56,852 bases of DNA from Chara braunii (GCA_003427395.1 BFEA01000749.1:520038-576889), one strand, 5' to 3'; numbered from the stretch's first letter, positions 10,961-22,350 are shown. A program made the numbers and translations. Notes: a model not told the origin generated them from the letters alone.

Positions 10961-11888
10961 TTGAAAGGAAAAGGCAAACATGAGATTAAAGAGGAGGTTT
11001 CGGTGGACATTAATCAGATGTCCAAGATGATAAAATCTCTTGGCAGGCTCAAAGATGATAATGGACAAATTGAAGCATTCAAAAAGGTCATTGAATCTCC
11101 TAAGAGTGAGAAAATGAAACTACGGTTTGCATCAACTCATTTTGTTTTAGGAAAATAGTCACTGGGTCAAAGAGAAAGTAGAAGTCCAAGAGGGTGAAGA
11201 AGAACCCGATAATCGTTTTGATAGAACAGGTTTATGATGAGGCATCGAAGAAAGAAAGGAGAATCATCACAGCATTAAAGGAGTCGTCAAAATTGGGAAT
11301 TAGAGTCACTAGAGAAAGATTTGACACCATGAAGATTGACTCAGATCAGTTTATCTAGCTTAAAGAGAAGAAATATATCTTCAAGGTGTGTCATGAATTC
11401 TCTGGTGCATTTTTTTTTAATGATGAAGATAGAGGTCGACTAGATGTGTATATGATCAATATGGCTAAGATTTAAACAGTAGACCATATTTCATGGAATG
11501 ACAGACCAACTAAGTATGCCGAAACGGAAGAAGCAGAGGTAGTTAAATATCTTGACAAAAAATTATTTTTAATGTTGTTGAATCTGTTGACGCACCGTAT
11601 GGAGGTGGTTTGGAATGGATACAAAACCTTCAAAAACTCAACTTAGTGACTGTACGTGATGCACGTACCTTCCAGGCTTTTCCCTAATGCCGATCTCCTT
11701 TCTGAATCCTTTGTTGGTCGATGCATTTATTCATTAATTGATTTATATTATGGTTACGATTAGTTTCTCATTGATCCCACTAGCCAACCAATAACTGTCA
11801 TGCACACGCCTAAGAGAGTTTATTCAAATGTACGTGGTACCACAAGGATGGACTAATGGTGTGGCGGTGGTTCAAACGGACATGCAAG
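10961..11888 (+). pseudogene. pol: Element A reverse transcriptase, N-terminal half
   Basis: The translated segments first give a linker (10961-11158), then the region leading into RT with scattered stops, then recognisable palm motifs: a DLYYGYD stretch and, directly before element B, VVPQGWTNGVAVVQTDM, the usual QG-x-x-N-x-x-x-x-x-Q region. The reading frame is broken by several stops and shifts (from about 11340 on). The gene stops at 11888 where element B begins; the C-terminal half resumes after about 23020. B therefore inserted into this RT. Confidence 0.7.
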
Positions 11889-12898
11889 TGCAAGGAAAAT
11901 GAGCAACAGCGAGATGACAATTCCAGATTATACCATCACATTGAAAGTCAAATCGTAACTCAGTGTTCAGAGAATAACATTGCACCAATTATGATACCAA
12001 TGGAGAATAGTAGCGCTGAAAACCAATGTCAATGAGAGTTTGCTCTCGCCAGCACCAGCATATGTATTCAATCCCTATCTCCCTATCTCCCTATCTGGCG
12101 CTCGGCGCCCAACCTACTCCCTACACAGCTACAACTAGCCTACTAATTGACAATGCAACTATTGACGTCAGCAGCACTCGAAGTACTTGAAGATGTCGCC
12201 CATGCAGAACCATCGCCAATACCAGGTATGTACCCTCACATCATCATCATCATCATCCTTCTCTTTTTCCCTTGACTCTCTCCCACGTCTTTCCTTGTTG
12301 TACACCCGAAGATCACCCCTGCGCCTCACTGTACATCCAAGCCCTGCCAGCTATGGAGGTTGGGCTATGGCGCTGCCCTCAGCAACACCCTTCTTCCCTG
12401 CACGACCCCACGTGCTGCACCTCGCCTCTCAGCGCCAGCGGCAACCCACGAGCCTTTGCTCCAGCAGCGCTGCCCCTAGCATGTGAGTGCCTCCATCCCC
12501 TGAGAGTGGCGAGCTCTTTCCTATATGGAAAGAGCTTGCCTGCTTCGCAGCCTGGCTGGGCTGGGCCTGTGCCCAGAAGCTTCCGGTAGGCCCCAGGATG
12601 ATGCGTGCTATTTTGCAGCCACTGGGCCTCTTTTGGTTGGGCCTCCTAACTATCACTGTATGAGGCTGCGTTTCTCGCTCAGGGCCTGCATTCTTCGGAA
12701 AGGCCCACAAGGCCGTGGAAATGTCTTGGTTGCTCGGCCTGTGTTTCTCTCAACCAACTGGCGCATCGCAACTGCCTGTACCCCAAATATGAAATTGACA
12801 GTCAAAGGCCTCTTGTGATATGTTAGGCCGCCTTCACTTAGGGCGGGCACCACTGCAACCGGGGCCCCTTAGGCCTGCCGAGAACCCAAATCCTCGCA
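11889..12898 (-). repeat. 3' LTR of element B (left copy)
   Basis: About 1,010 bp. On the minus strand it begins TGCGAGGATTTGGG and ends near ...CATTTTCCTTGCA. It matches the right LTR apart from scattered substitutions and lacks that copy's internal 182-bp duplication. Confidence 0.88.
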
Positions 12899-12915
12899 TT
12901 CCCTCCTCCTTTACT
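12899..12915 (-). other. Polypurine tract of element B
   Basis: On the minus strand the sequence just upstream of the 3' LTR is AAAGGAGGAGGGAA, an uninterrupted purine run abutting the LTR start. Such tracts prime plus-strand DNA synthesis. Confidence 0.8.
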
Positions 12916-12938
12916 TCGTTAGTCCTCTGAGAAGTCTG

Positions 12939-14330
12939 TTACTCTGCAGGCATCTTCCCTTTGAGTTCTCTTTCGTAGCTTGCAATCACTTGAGGTGTTG
13001 TTCTCATGAGTTCCTCTCGTGTGAACCAGCAATATTCTTCAGGATCCACATGATGTCTGAATCTCACACGATACTACATTCTTGGTTTAGGAGGGCGGCC
13101 TCTACCGGATGGTCGAGGTACTGGCATCACTTTATGCTCCACAATCTGGTCAATGTCCACTTCGCCATCCATGGTTGGGGGCAACCCTGATCTTCTTGAG
13201 GGAAACTGATTAGTGGCAGCGAAATGTGCCAACTTGGAGGTATGGAACACGGGGTAAGTACGTAAGTGTGCAGGGTTGCGAATCACGTATGTAGGCCCAT
13301 CCGGTTGATCCCCTACAATGTCTAAGATCTCCCAGGGCCTAAAGTAATGTGGTGTTAGTTTATGTGAGATGCCTAACTCCTGACCTAGTTCAGATGACTT
13401 AACCCAGACTCTATCACCTACCTGAAAGTTAGAGGGCGGTCTGTGCTTATTCTCATATGCGATCATTGCATCCTTAGATTTCCTGACATGTTCAACAGCC
13501 TGCTCCAGCATCTGTTCATATTTGACAGCAAACTCCATGTTGCCAGGTGCTGCAGTAGGTTCTCTTTCTGGTAACAGAAGTCAAGTGCAGTTCTCGGTTT
13601 CCAACCAAGGTGTAGTTGGTTGGGAGACATTCCTGTAGTACTGTGCACAACGTTGTTATACAAGTTGGCAACGAGAGGTAATTTCTCGTCCTAGTCGTCA
13701 TGACTTGGCTTGATATAATGTCTAAGCAGGTGATGTACTACTCGATTCATCTGTTCTGCTTGGCCATTCCCTGAGGTCATTTGGAGCTTTGTGCCCATCT
13801 TTTCACCAGTTGATTGCCACCGTTCACTAGTGAATCTCACATCTTTGTCGCTGACAATAGATGAAGGTAAACCGAAGTCGCGTACCCAGTTATCCAGAAA
13901 GAGTTTGATGACGTAGTCAGTTTTAGCATTTCCTGGCATAGCGATTAGTCTGGCATACTTAGAAAAGCGATCCACTATAACAAAGATGTGTCTTTTCCCA
14001 GACCTGCTGGTCACAAGAGTATCCATGAAGTCTATGGACACACTCTGACCCGGTCCTTCAGGAATCGGCAAGCGCTTAATCAACCCAAGCGGAGCCTGAG
14101 TCCTAGGTTTGTCCCTTTGGCAAACCTGGCAGGTTTCAACGTATCTCTTAGCATCTTGCATCATAGAGGGCCACCAAAATCTCTGTACTAAGTTCGCTGT
14201 TGTCTTTCTGTAGCCAAAAAATGACCAGTTGCATCATGACATTCTCCTAAAAATAAACTACGTAACGACTCACTATCAGGAACACAAAACCTTTTATTCC
14301 TTGCCTTCTCAAGAAACAGTAAGCCGTCTA
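12939..14330 (-). pseudogene. pol: Element B integrase with C-terminal chromodomain, frameshifted
   Basis: The integrase inserts element cDNA into chromatin. The minus strand shows an HHCC zinc-binding region (ECHDATGHF near 14250, CQVCQ near 14120). The catalytic core (14164 to 13691) has Asp in SIDFMD, Asp in SIVSDKD and Glu in GQAEQMNR. A C-terminal domain (13538 to 13074) has HKLTPHYFRPWEI. After a frameshift at about 13075 the chromodomain's second half continues (YRVRFRHHVDPEEY, then WFTREEL) to a TAA at 12939-12941. Further frameshifts lie near 13690 and 14170. Chromodomains bias insertion toward marked heterochromatin. The catalytic triad is intact but the frame is not. Confidence 0.85.
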
Positions 14331-15786
14331 TCATCGTAAACTCATCCAAATTCTTTTTGTCCTTTGATTGGAATCTACGATGATCTTAGACATAACCAGA
14401 TCTTGCTGATACGCTTTCACCAATGATCGAGTTAGATCGTTAGATATGCCAAATTCCGTAACTAACGCGCACAGATAATCTGCCCGACGAGATAACGCAT
14501 CAGCCACTTTGTTGTACTCTCCCTTGATGGGATCAAGTTGATAGTCATACATGTCTATCACTTGTATCCATCGCTTGAGTGCATCAGAGAGCACAGGTTG
14601 TGTCTTGATCCAACGCAAGGTCTCATGGTCAGATCTCACATAGAAGAATATGCCTAGGAGATAATGTCTCCAATGAACCAACGCTCTATATAGGGCATAG
14701 AGCTCACGCTCGTACGTGGACTTTGCTGGCTTTTGAGATGACATCTTCTTACTCATGTACTCGATCGGTCTCAACTTTTTCCCCTCCTTTTGCGCAAGGA
14801 CCACGCCTATGCCATATTGGCTGGCGTCTGTGGTCACGACAAAGGGCTGATCAGGATCCGAGAGCTTGAGGACTTCATAGTGTGTTAGAGCATACTTCAA
14901 TTTCTTGAAGGCTGCTTCACACTCTTCTGTCCATTCCCAAGGGGTGTCAAGTCGAGTTAAATCTGTTAGTGGGGAAGCTATAGTACTATAGTTCTTCACA
15001 AACGGACGATAATAGCCCGTCATCCCCAAAAACAATCTGACCTCAGTGACAGTCTGAGGTCTGGGCCAGTCTCGAATACTGGCCACCTTTGCATCGTCTG
15101 GCCTTAACCCATCTGCTGAAATTTCATGACCGAAGTACAAGATCTTGGTGCGACCAAACTCGCATTTTTCCAAGTTAACCTTGTACTGGTGCTGTCTTAG
15201 GAGACCTAGCGCTATTTTCAAGTGCTCAACGTGCTCCTCTACAGTCGTACTAAAGATGAGGATATCGTCTAGGTACACAACGATAAACTTATCTAAGTAA
15301 TCATGAAAGATCCTGTTCATTGCGTGCTGAAATGTCCCAGGTGCATTGCATAGGCCGAAAGGCATCACCACAAACTCTTACAGACCGTACGTGGTCTGAA
15401 ATGCATTTTTTTCGTTGATCCTCAGGTCTAATAGCAATTTGATGGTATCTGGACTTTACATCTATCTTAGTAAAGTACCGGCATCCTTGCACTCTATCCA
15501 GTAGGTCATCGATGCGGGGTAGGGGCTTTGCGTTTTTAACAGTGATGGCATTGAGACCCCTATAATCAATGCACATCCTCAGGGTACCTCCCTTCTTCAA
15601 TACGAATAAGACTGGAGCGTCGTAAGGGGAGGTACTTGGCCGAATCCATCCCTTCTCTGTGAGCTCCTTGAGCTGGCGGCGGAGCTCATCCAACTCCGCA
15701 GTAGACATCCTATAGATTTGTCCTCTAGGCACCTTACTACCTGGGACAACCTCTATTACATGGACAACCTCCCTTTCTATCCTCAA
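14331..15786 (-). pseudogene. pol: Element B reverse transcriptase-RNase H, one frameshift
   Basis: Copies element RNA into DNA. The N-terminal part (15786 to 15301) has the [14 protein letters not shown] and [13 protein letters not shown] motifs. After a frameshift at about 15370-15380 the other part (15371 to 14331) has [14 protein letters not shown], the catalytic YLDD (15264-15275 on the complement), FLGMTGYYRPFV, and an RNase H domain starting VVTTDASQYGIG with YERELYAL and DALSRRAD. This is the most recognisable protein in the window. All palm motifs look intact, so the single shift is the main lesion. Confidence 0.92.
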
Positions 15787-15816
15787 AAAGGTCAGAATAC
15801 TGAGCGACGACTGATT

Positions 15817-16542
15817 CTATCTCTGGGGTGTTTTTACGACCTCCCCTTTCTCAGAGACAAATACTAGATACATGCCCTCCTCGCGATTCTGCTTATAATA
15901 GTTATAAAAAGTTGATGCACACATGCACCCGTAGTTTTCTATCAGACTGCTAGCTTTAAACTTCTGCAATCTAACAGATCTACCGTTGGGCAATTTGTGA
16001 ATCAACACCTTTCTATCCCAGGCAAACTGAGGTTGCCCGACCTCGAGGTAGTACATACCAAGGAGCATGTCAAAGGGCAGTTCGTCGCTAACCAGGAAGG
16101 AGATTTTATGGCTCACTTCCCCTCCTCCATAGGAGAAGGTGCAGACTACGTCCTTGACATAGTCTTTTACCAACATTTGGTGCTTGTTGGCCAACATAGA
16201 AGCTACAGTTCTGCTAAGTCGCTGCACTTGGTCCCCTAAGCGTAGTCTATCCACACAAGCACGACTGATGAAGTTTCGTGTAGAGCCTATGTTTGCAAAG
16301 GCGCCAACTTTACGGCCACCTACATCAAACTTTACCACGAAATGTTCACCCTTTGGACCTCTACTGATCATCGCCCAAGAGTCCCTGGGGTCCTTCCCTG
16401 ACCACTCAGTCTCTAACTCTTCTAGGGCCTCAGACACATCTCTCGAACACAGCGTCGGTGGGTCTGAATGTGTCTGTGGGGCGATACGTGGGTCACCAGC
16501 CTTGGCCAACGCCTGAAGTGGGGAAGGCAACGTTACCATTTC
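15817..16542 (-). pseudogene. Element B aspartic protease, catalytic Asp lost
   Basis: Part of an open frame (16722 to 15817). The conserved D-S/T-G triad is expected before STRNFIS, but the sequence reads NIGSTRNFIS, with AAC at 16291-16293 in place of an Asp codon. The second conserved block, FDMLLGMYYL, is normal. Asp to Asn fits a single G to A transition. Retropepsins need this Asp, so polyprotein processing should fail even if frames were intact. Confidence 0.8.
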
Positions 16543-16568
16543 AATGCGAGTAAGAGCGGCTAAAACTC

Positions 16569-16865
16569 CTACTGGCCCGAGGTGTTTCCCTGCGAAGTGC
16601 TCGCAGAAGCACCGCCAGAGTTCGAAGATAGTCCCACCACCGTTGGTGAGGCTACCCTCGTCAGGACTTTTTTGCGTCGGCACGTTCGTGACGTGTGGCC
16701 ATAGTTGCGACAGTTCATGCATGTACCCCTAGCAGCTCGGTCCCTCCACACCTCATACTCTAAACCAAGTTTCACCCATGCGGGCGTACCTTGGTCGCCC
16801 TGACCCGTAGACCGGCCTACCTTCTTCTTCCCAGTCCCCCTAGCCTTTTCCTTGATGGGTGCCAC
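16569..16865 (-). pseudogene. gag: Element B gag nucleocapsid with CCHC knuckle
   Basis: A basic 98-codon stretch rich in lysine and arginine, with CMNCRNYGHTSRTC (C-X2-C-X4-H-X4-C) and then a serine/glycine-rich tail. CCHC knuckles bind element RNA for packaging. It overlaps the protease frame (15817-16722) in a different register, which fits either a gag-pol frameshift design or decay. Confidence 0.82.
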
Positions 16866-17044
16866 GACTCCCCCATCCGAAGTCTTACTGGCCCCATGAT
16901 GCTCTGTCTCGTCCCCTAGATCTGGGAACTCGTCAATTTCCGTCGTTTAACCATCGTGGTCAACGAACATCAACTGACCCTTCTTCTTCCAGTCTTAGGG
17001 AAGTCTCTTCTTCCTACCATCCCCTGACTCTGATGCACAGATCC

Positions 17045-17508
17045 CTATTTTGCCTCTATGTCCAAGGCCTTCTTGCTGAATGAAGCGAACTTGTGTTGTT
17101 CGACATAGGCCCCGTTTACCAGTTTTGTCCTAACCTCTGGAGGTAGACATCTAAGGTAGTCCGTAAGGAGTACCTGCTGGTCATAGCGCACACCAGGTAC
17201 TACGAGCAGACGTTCTACGGTGTCCGTTACCTCACGAACATTCTTGTACCTTCTGGCACAGAGACTATTGATTGCATCGGTGGTGTTTTGAGCCCCGTGA
17301 GGGTCATGCCACCTGTTGTACATGACCGTACGAACTCTTCCAAAGTCTGGGCCTGGGCCCAAGCATCGAAGTTTTGACCGTAGCCCTGCTGCTGCACTAG
17401 GCCATTCAACCAGCGGGCTGCTGACCCCTCTAGAAAGGAGGCAGCCACTACAACTTCTTGCTCTGGCCTGGTAAGCTTGTGCCTCACATAAGTAGGCACC
17501 GTCCTTAC
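17045..17508 (-). pseudogene. gag: Element B gag capsid domain, C-terminal part
   Basis: Two overlapping frames on the minus strand (17499 to 17227 and 17362 to 17045) give a retrotransposon-gag fold signature: AASFLEGSAARWLNGL, then RRYKNVREVTDTVERL and LTDYLRCLPPEVRTKLVNG. The frame changes between them. The domain's upstream part lies at 18894-18969, beyond the hAT element that split it. Confidence 0.8.
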
Positions 17509-17516
17509 CCAGGTAT

Positions 17517-18162
17517 CAGAGGTGGCAACTGGGTAGCCGTTGCCCGTACCCGACCGTACCCAACTGTTACCGGCGGGCTATGGGCAGGTACGGGTACCCT
17601 TCCGGAGGGGGGCATTGGTATGGGCAGGCATAAATTTTATTTGTGGATTTCAGGGCAGACATGGTTGCACTGCGTGGAGATCACGGGCAGGCATGGGCGG
17701 GTACTGGCAGTGAAAAGGAAAAAAAACGCAGGTATGGGCGGGCAAGGAAAAAAAAAAGCATGGGTACAATCGTTATAGGGTGGTGAAAAAAAAAATCAGA
17801 TGGGTATGGGCGGGTAAGCAACTCTGTCGGGTAACCGTACGTAATATCCACCTTCCCCCTTTCCCCCCCCTTCCCTTCTTCCAAGGAAATATGCAGACCG
17901 GCGGAGCTGTATTTTTCTTTGGCACAACTTTTTTTCCTGGCACAAACGGCGAGAAAAATATTTCAGGAAATAGCCTCCCAACTTTGAAATTTGCCACTGT
18001 CGAAATTGGAAGGCTACAGCCTCATCTCAGGGAGCTCCCCCTTGGAAATTCACCGCCCGTTATGGTTGTACCCGCCACCCTTCTGTGTGTGCATGCCACT
18101 GCATGGCCATCGTCCCCCCGTCGTGGTTGTACCCGCTGCCGTTCTGTGTGTGTTGGATGGCC

Positions 18163-18220
<58 letters not shown>

Positions 18221-18885
18221 AGGTAAGTCTTCAACCCTGTGGCTGGCCTCACACTATTTTCATCGATAGGATGAGCAAAATCGAATGAATCTTCCACGNN
18301 NNNNNNNNNNNNNNNNNNNNNNNNNNNNNNNNNNNNNNNNNNNNNNNNNNNNNNNNNNNNNNNNNNNNNNNNNNNNNNNNNNNNNNNNNNNNNNNNNNNN
18401 NNNNNNNNNNNNNNNNNNNNNNNNNNNNNNNNNNNNNNNNNNNNNNNNNNNNNNNNNNNNNNNNNNNNNNNNNNNNNNNNNNNNNNNNNNNNNNNNNNNN
18501 NNNNNNNNNNNNNNNNNNNNNNNNNNNNNNNNNNNNNNNNNNNNNNNNNNNNNNNNNNNNNNNNNNNNNNNNNNNNNNNNNNNNNNNNNNNNNNNNNNNN
18601 NNNNNNNNNNNNNNNNNNNNNNNNNNNNNNNNNNNNNNNNNNNNNNNNNNNNNNNNNNNNNNNNNNNNNNNNNNNNNNNNNNNNNNNNNNNNNNNNNNNN
18701 NNNNNNNNNNNNNNNNNNNNNNNNNNNNNNNNNNNNNNNNNNNNNNNNNNNNNNNNNNNNNNNNNNNNNNNNNNNNNNNNNNNNNNNNNNGACCATCTAT
18801 ACAGTGGGTATGGGTGGATAGTTTTCAAAGAGGGTATGGGTAGGTAAGGTACAGGTATTAAAAAAAATCCCAGTTGCCACCTCTG
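17517..18885. mobile_element. Non-autonomous hAT-type transposon 1, inside element B gag
   Basis: Perfect 17-bp terminal inverted repeats: CAGAGGTGGCAACTGGG at 17517-17533 and its complement at 18869-18885. The flanking 8-mers are identical (CCAGGTAT at 17509-17516 and 18886-18893). An 8-bp duplication with CAG...CTG ends is diagnostic of hAT elements. GGGTATGGG/GGGCGGGTA motifs cluster near both ends, as expected for subterminal transposase-binding sites. No transposase is visible in the readable ~880 bp; the rest is an assembly gap. It also holds a short ~65-bp duplication (18055-18160) and a GA run (18165-18218). Confidence 0.93.
18299..18790. other. Assembly gap (492 N)
   Basis: Run of N inside hAT element 1. 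Any frames reported across it are meaningless. The gap length may be nominal, so the transposon's true size and whether it holds a transposase are unknown. Confidence 1.
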
Positions 18886-18893
18886 CCAGGTAT

Positions 18894-19886
18894 CCAAATC
18901 CTCATCCTTCTTTCTGTCGCCGGAGAAGGGCTTAGGACTCAGCAAGTGTATTTTGGGCATCCACTGCATAGGCTATATGGGCCCAGGGGCTTGCTGCAGT
19001 GGCTGCATAGCCACCGAAACAGGTTGCTGCACACTAACCTGGGCCTGGCTTGACAGTGGGACTGTAGTAACCACTGTCGTCGATGGTACGACTGAGACTC
19101 TATGAACCGGACCACTAGTTGCTACATAACCACCTGGAGGGGGCATGCCAAACATAGGTGAGAATGGAGGCCCTTCCGGCGATAGCGTCACTGATGGACC
19201 CGCACCCGAAGGGGGAGCTACAGCATACTGAGGCTGCCTCATCATGGGACGAGGAGCCTGCAGTGCAGCCAGAATCTGCTTCTGGCCTGCCATTAGTTCA
19301 GCCAACACTTCCTGTTGGACAGCCTGCGCTTCTGCCACACAAAGAAGCGAGCTACGCAACGCTCGTACCGCAGGGTCAAGTGCAGACTCATCTAATGCTT
19401 CTAATTTGCCTAGCTCCTCTCTCCTACTACCTAGTCTAGCTTTCCTCATGATTGCTTTCCTTCTCTCTCTGCTGCCTCATCCAATTGCCGCTGTTGCTCA
19501 TCTTGCAGTTCTTCTGCTTGGAGGATTTCGTAATCCTCCGTCGTGAGTTGAGTCTGCTGGCTGACTCGCAAGCCAACACTCCGGCTAATGGATCCCTGAG
19601 AACCACTTTGACCAACTCCTGACGAAGTGGCCTGTGAAGAAGCCTGCAACATGGTAGAGGAAGTAGCCATGGATGTACCGGTACTAGCTGTAGTTCTAGA
19701 GCTGGCGCTATTGTCAGCCACCGTCACTCTTCTTGCCGCGGCTCTCTCTCTAGCCTCTTTCCGCAATCTCCTCTCGTCTCCTGGGCCTAACTCTGGGAAA
19801 GTCAAAGGTCGACTGCGAGCAGTTCCACGCGTAGTCCTACGGTCTTCCACTAACAACTCCTCCTCACTAGTGCTTGCATCACTCAT
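18894..19886 (-). pseudogene. gag: Element B gag N-terminal region
   Basis: Starts at an ATG ending at 19886 (MSDASTSEEELLVEDRRT). It runs through an alanine/arginine-rich helix and a serine/threonine-rich stretch to EREGKQS, where it overlaps the next frame at 19446-19449 (MRKARLGSRREELG). That frame has a glutamine-rich coiled-coil-like part and a proline/valine-rich linker, and ends at 18973. Capsid begins at 18969-18894 (LLSPKPFSGDRKKDEDLDTW), where hAT 1 cuts in. The ATGA overlap of the two frames may be decay of a single gag ORF. Confidence 0.7.
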
Positions 19887-21152
19887 GAGCTACAATGTGT
19901 GTGATCTAAACTAGAATCCACACTGAATCCTACCTTAGCCTGACACACAACTGAGTACAAATAACAACTAATTTCGGTCGGCCTGAACACAAACAGTTAG
20001 GTGTTGTAGTAACAACTAGTGTCAGATCCTACAGGAAATATCACATCTATTTTTAGATTACTCTAGAACAGATTGCAATGCAGCAAAGAACTAATCTGTT
20101 TGCAGCTATCTGTCAGTTGTTAGTCAAGTCTGTAACAACTAAATAATCAAAAATAAAAATAATATCTCCTGTTGGAGATGTATACTGGATTGTAGATTGT
20201 CTAATGATTGCCACTGCGAATAGTTACCGGAATCCCCCCCTCCCCCTGTATCCTTCCTGAGTTGTCACTTTGTGTCAACGTCCTGAGCATCTGGTTGAGC
20301 GGCGTGTCTAAAGGTGTGCAATCCGGCCCACCCCTGTGCCCCAAGTCAACGCCGAACCTGCCAGCCCCTGCACATTATTTACCCTCGCATGCAACGAGCC
20401 TTACACCTAGTTTGATCTGGCTGATCAGGAGGCATTTAAGGAGATCCCCCGCAACTCCTCAGGAATTATTTAACATCGCAGACAAGAGGACGATCACAGC
20501 CAGAATCAACACCGAGGTTCTGCTAGAAATATTTAGAGACGGTCTCGTAAGCGTCTGTTTAAAGGGCCAGCATGCCCTGCATGACCTCTATTGCGGAGCA
20601 GCGGAACCAAGGACTTATGGCAAAGCATGCGTGTACTAGTCCCAGCGGGTTGGCATGGTGACCGTGACCCGAGTGCTTCGTCCAGGGCCCTTCAGAGGCT
20701 TCGCCCGTCTCCCACCAGCTTGCTGCCCAGGAAGAATGTCGACTCTCAAGGTTGAGCGCTCGCAACACCTCACACCGAGAGGACTCTCAAGACAAGACTC
20801 ACTTCCTCACAGTAAGAAGCAACGAAGAGGGTAGATAAGGAAGGAAGCAACGTACCTCATAATGCGGCCCCCAACCACAAATTTCTCACCGGCAACCTGA
20901 TGTGCATTTATGATGACCGGTCTTTGCCTTGGCACAACCAACAGCAGAATGCAGTTCCACCTCGGCTTAAATGCCACATCAGTGAGCTCTCATCATCCAG
21001 CATACATCCCTAATGTCACCACATAGCTTCCTGGCGCGCCCACACGACCCTGGGCCGCCTTATGTTCAACGCCCAAGCCTTATCACTGCCCCACACCTCA
21101 TGCGAAGCACCGAACAACTATTGCGAAGAACCAATGAGCGTTGTTCGAACCA
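19887..21152 (-). other. Leader of element B between primer site and gag
   Basis: About 1.27 kb with no credible ORF. It contains a conserved block (20421-20498) shared with element C's leader. In gypsy elements such leaders carry packaging and dimerisation signals. Confidence 0.65.
20421..20498 (-). promoter_or_regulatory. Conserved leader block, copy in element B
   Basis: In the element's sense direction it contains CGGGGGATCTCCTTAAATG and CCTCCTGATCAG. It matches 50914-50995 in element C with a ~42-nt core that has one difference. AGGAG and CTCCT can form a small hairpin. It lies about 535 nt upstream of the gag ATG. Candidate RNA packaging or translation signal; function inferred only. 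Confidence 0.6.
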
Positions 21153-21164
21153 GCTCTGATACCA
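21153..21164 (-). other. Primer-binding site of element B
   Basis: The minus strand reads TGGTATCAGAGC, continuing TGGTTCG, complementary to the 3' end of plant initiator tRNA-Met. It lies three bases inside the 5' LTR, in the right orientation. Confidence 0.92.
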
Positions 21165-21167
21165 AAT

Positions 21168-22350
21168 TGGAAGGAAAATGAGCAACAACGAGATGACAAT
21201 TCCAGATTACACTATCACATTGAAAGCCAAATCGTAACCCGGTGTTCAGAGAATAGCATTGCACCAATTATGACACCAATGGAGAATAGTAGCACTGAAA
21301 ACCAATGTCAATGAGAGCTTGCTCTCGACACCACCAACATATGTATCCAGTCCCTATCTCCCTATCTGGCGCTCGGCGCCCAGCCTACTCCCTACACAGC
21401 TACAACTAGCCTACTCATTGACAATGCAACTGTTCATGTCATCAGCACCCGAAGTACTTGAAGATGTCGCCCATGCAGAACCATCGCCAATACCAGGTAC
21501 GTGCCCTCACATCATCATCATCATGTATCCAGTCCCTATCTCCCTATCTGGCGCTCGACGCCCAGCCTACTCCCCACAGCTACAACTAGCCTACTAATTG
21601 ACAATGCAACTGTTCACGTCAGCAGCACCCGAAGTACTTGAAGATGTCGCCCATGCAGAACCATCGCCAATACCAGGTATGTGCCCTCACATCATCATCA
21701 TCATCATCCTTCTCTCTTACCCTTGACTCTCTCCCACGTCTTCCCTTGTTGTACACCTGAAGACCACCCCTGTGCCTCACTGTACATCCAAGCCCTGCCA
21801 ACTATGGAGGCTGGGCTATGGCGCTGCCCTCAGCAGCGCCCTTCTTCCTTGCACGACCGCACGTGCTGCACCTCGCCTCTCAGCGACAGCAGCAGCCCAT
21901 GAGCCTTTGCTCCAACAGCGCTGCCGCTAGCATGCGAGTGCCTCCATCCCTTGAGAGTGGCGAGCTCTTTCCTGTATGGAAAGAGCCTGCCTGCTTCGCA
22001 GCCTGGCTGGGCTGGGCCCGGACCCAGAAGCTTCTGGTAGGCCCCAGGATGTTGCGTGCTATTTTGCAGCTATTGGGCCTCTTTTCGTTGGGCCTCCCAA
22101 CTGTCAGTGTATGAGGCTGCGTTTCTCGCCCAAGGCCTGCATTCTTCGGAAAGGCCCAAAAGGTTGTGGAAATGTCTTGGTTGCTCGGCCTGTGTTTCTC
22201 TCAACCAACTGGAACGTCACAACTGCTAGTACCCCAAATATGAAATTGACAGTCAAAGGCCTCTTGTGATATGTTAGGCCCGCCTTCACTTAGGGCGGGC
22301 ACCACTGCAAGCGGGGCCCCTTAGGCCTGCTGAGGACCCAAATCCTCGCA
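21168..22350 (-). repeat. 5' LTR of element B (right copy)
   Basis: About 1,183 bp, longer than the left LTR because of a tandem duplication with a 182-bp period (copies starting at 21343 and 21525, each beginning GTATCCAGTCCC). Otherwise collinear with 11889-12898 and ending AATCCTCGCA in the plus direction. Confidence 0.88.

Larger units (their letters stand above)
11889..22350 (-). mobile_element. Element B: full-length Ty3/gypsy chromovirus-type retrotransposon
   Basis: Bounded by matching LTRs (11889-12898 and 21168-22350). Reading the minus strand from the right: 5' LTR, tRNA-iMet-type primer site, ~1.3-kb leader, gag, protease, RT, RNase H, integrase, chromodomain, polypurine tract, 3' LTR. 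Order PR-RT-RH-IN with a chromodomain defines the chromovirus branch of Ty3/gypsy. ACATGC occurs within three bases of both outer edges, a candidate imperfect target duplication. Point lesions, frameshifts and a hAT insertion show it is no longer autonomous. LTRs differ by a few percent by eye plus a 182-bp duplication in the right one. Confidence 0.88.

Noticed and set aside
17780-18288. Several open frames over the hAT 1 interior
   Set aside because: They arise from low-complexity and GA-run sequence in a transposon with no transposase motif.
18022-18969. Long frames across the first N gap
   Set aside because: The gap is unread sequence; the frames are artefacts. Only the end at 18894-18969 is real gag.
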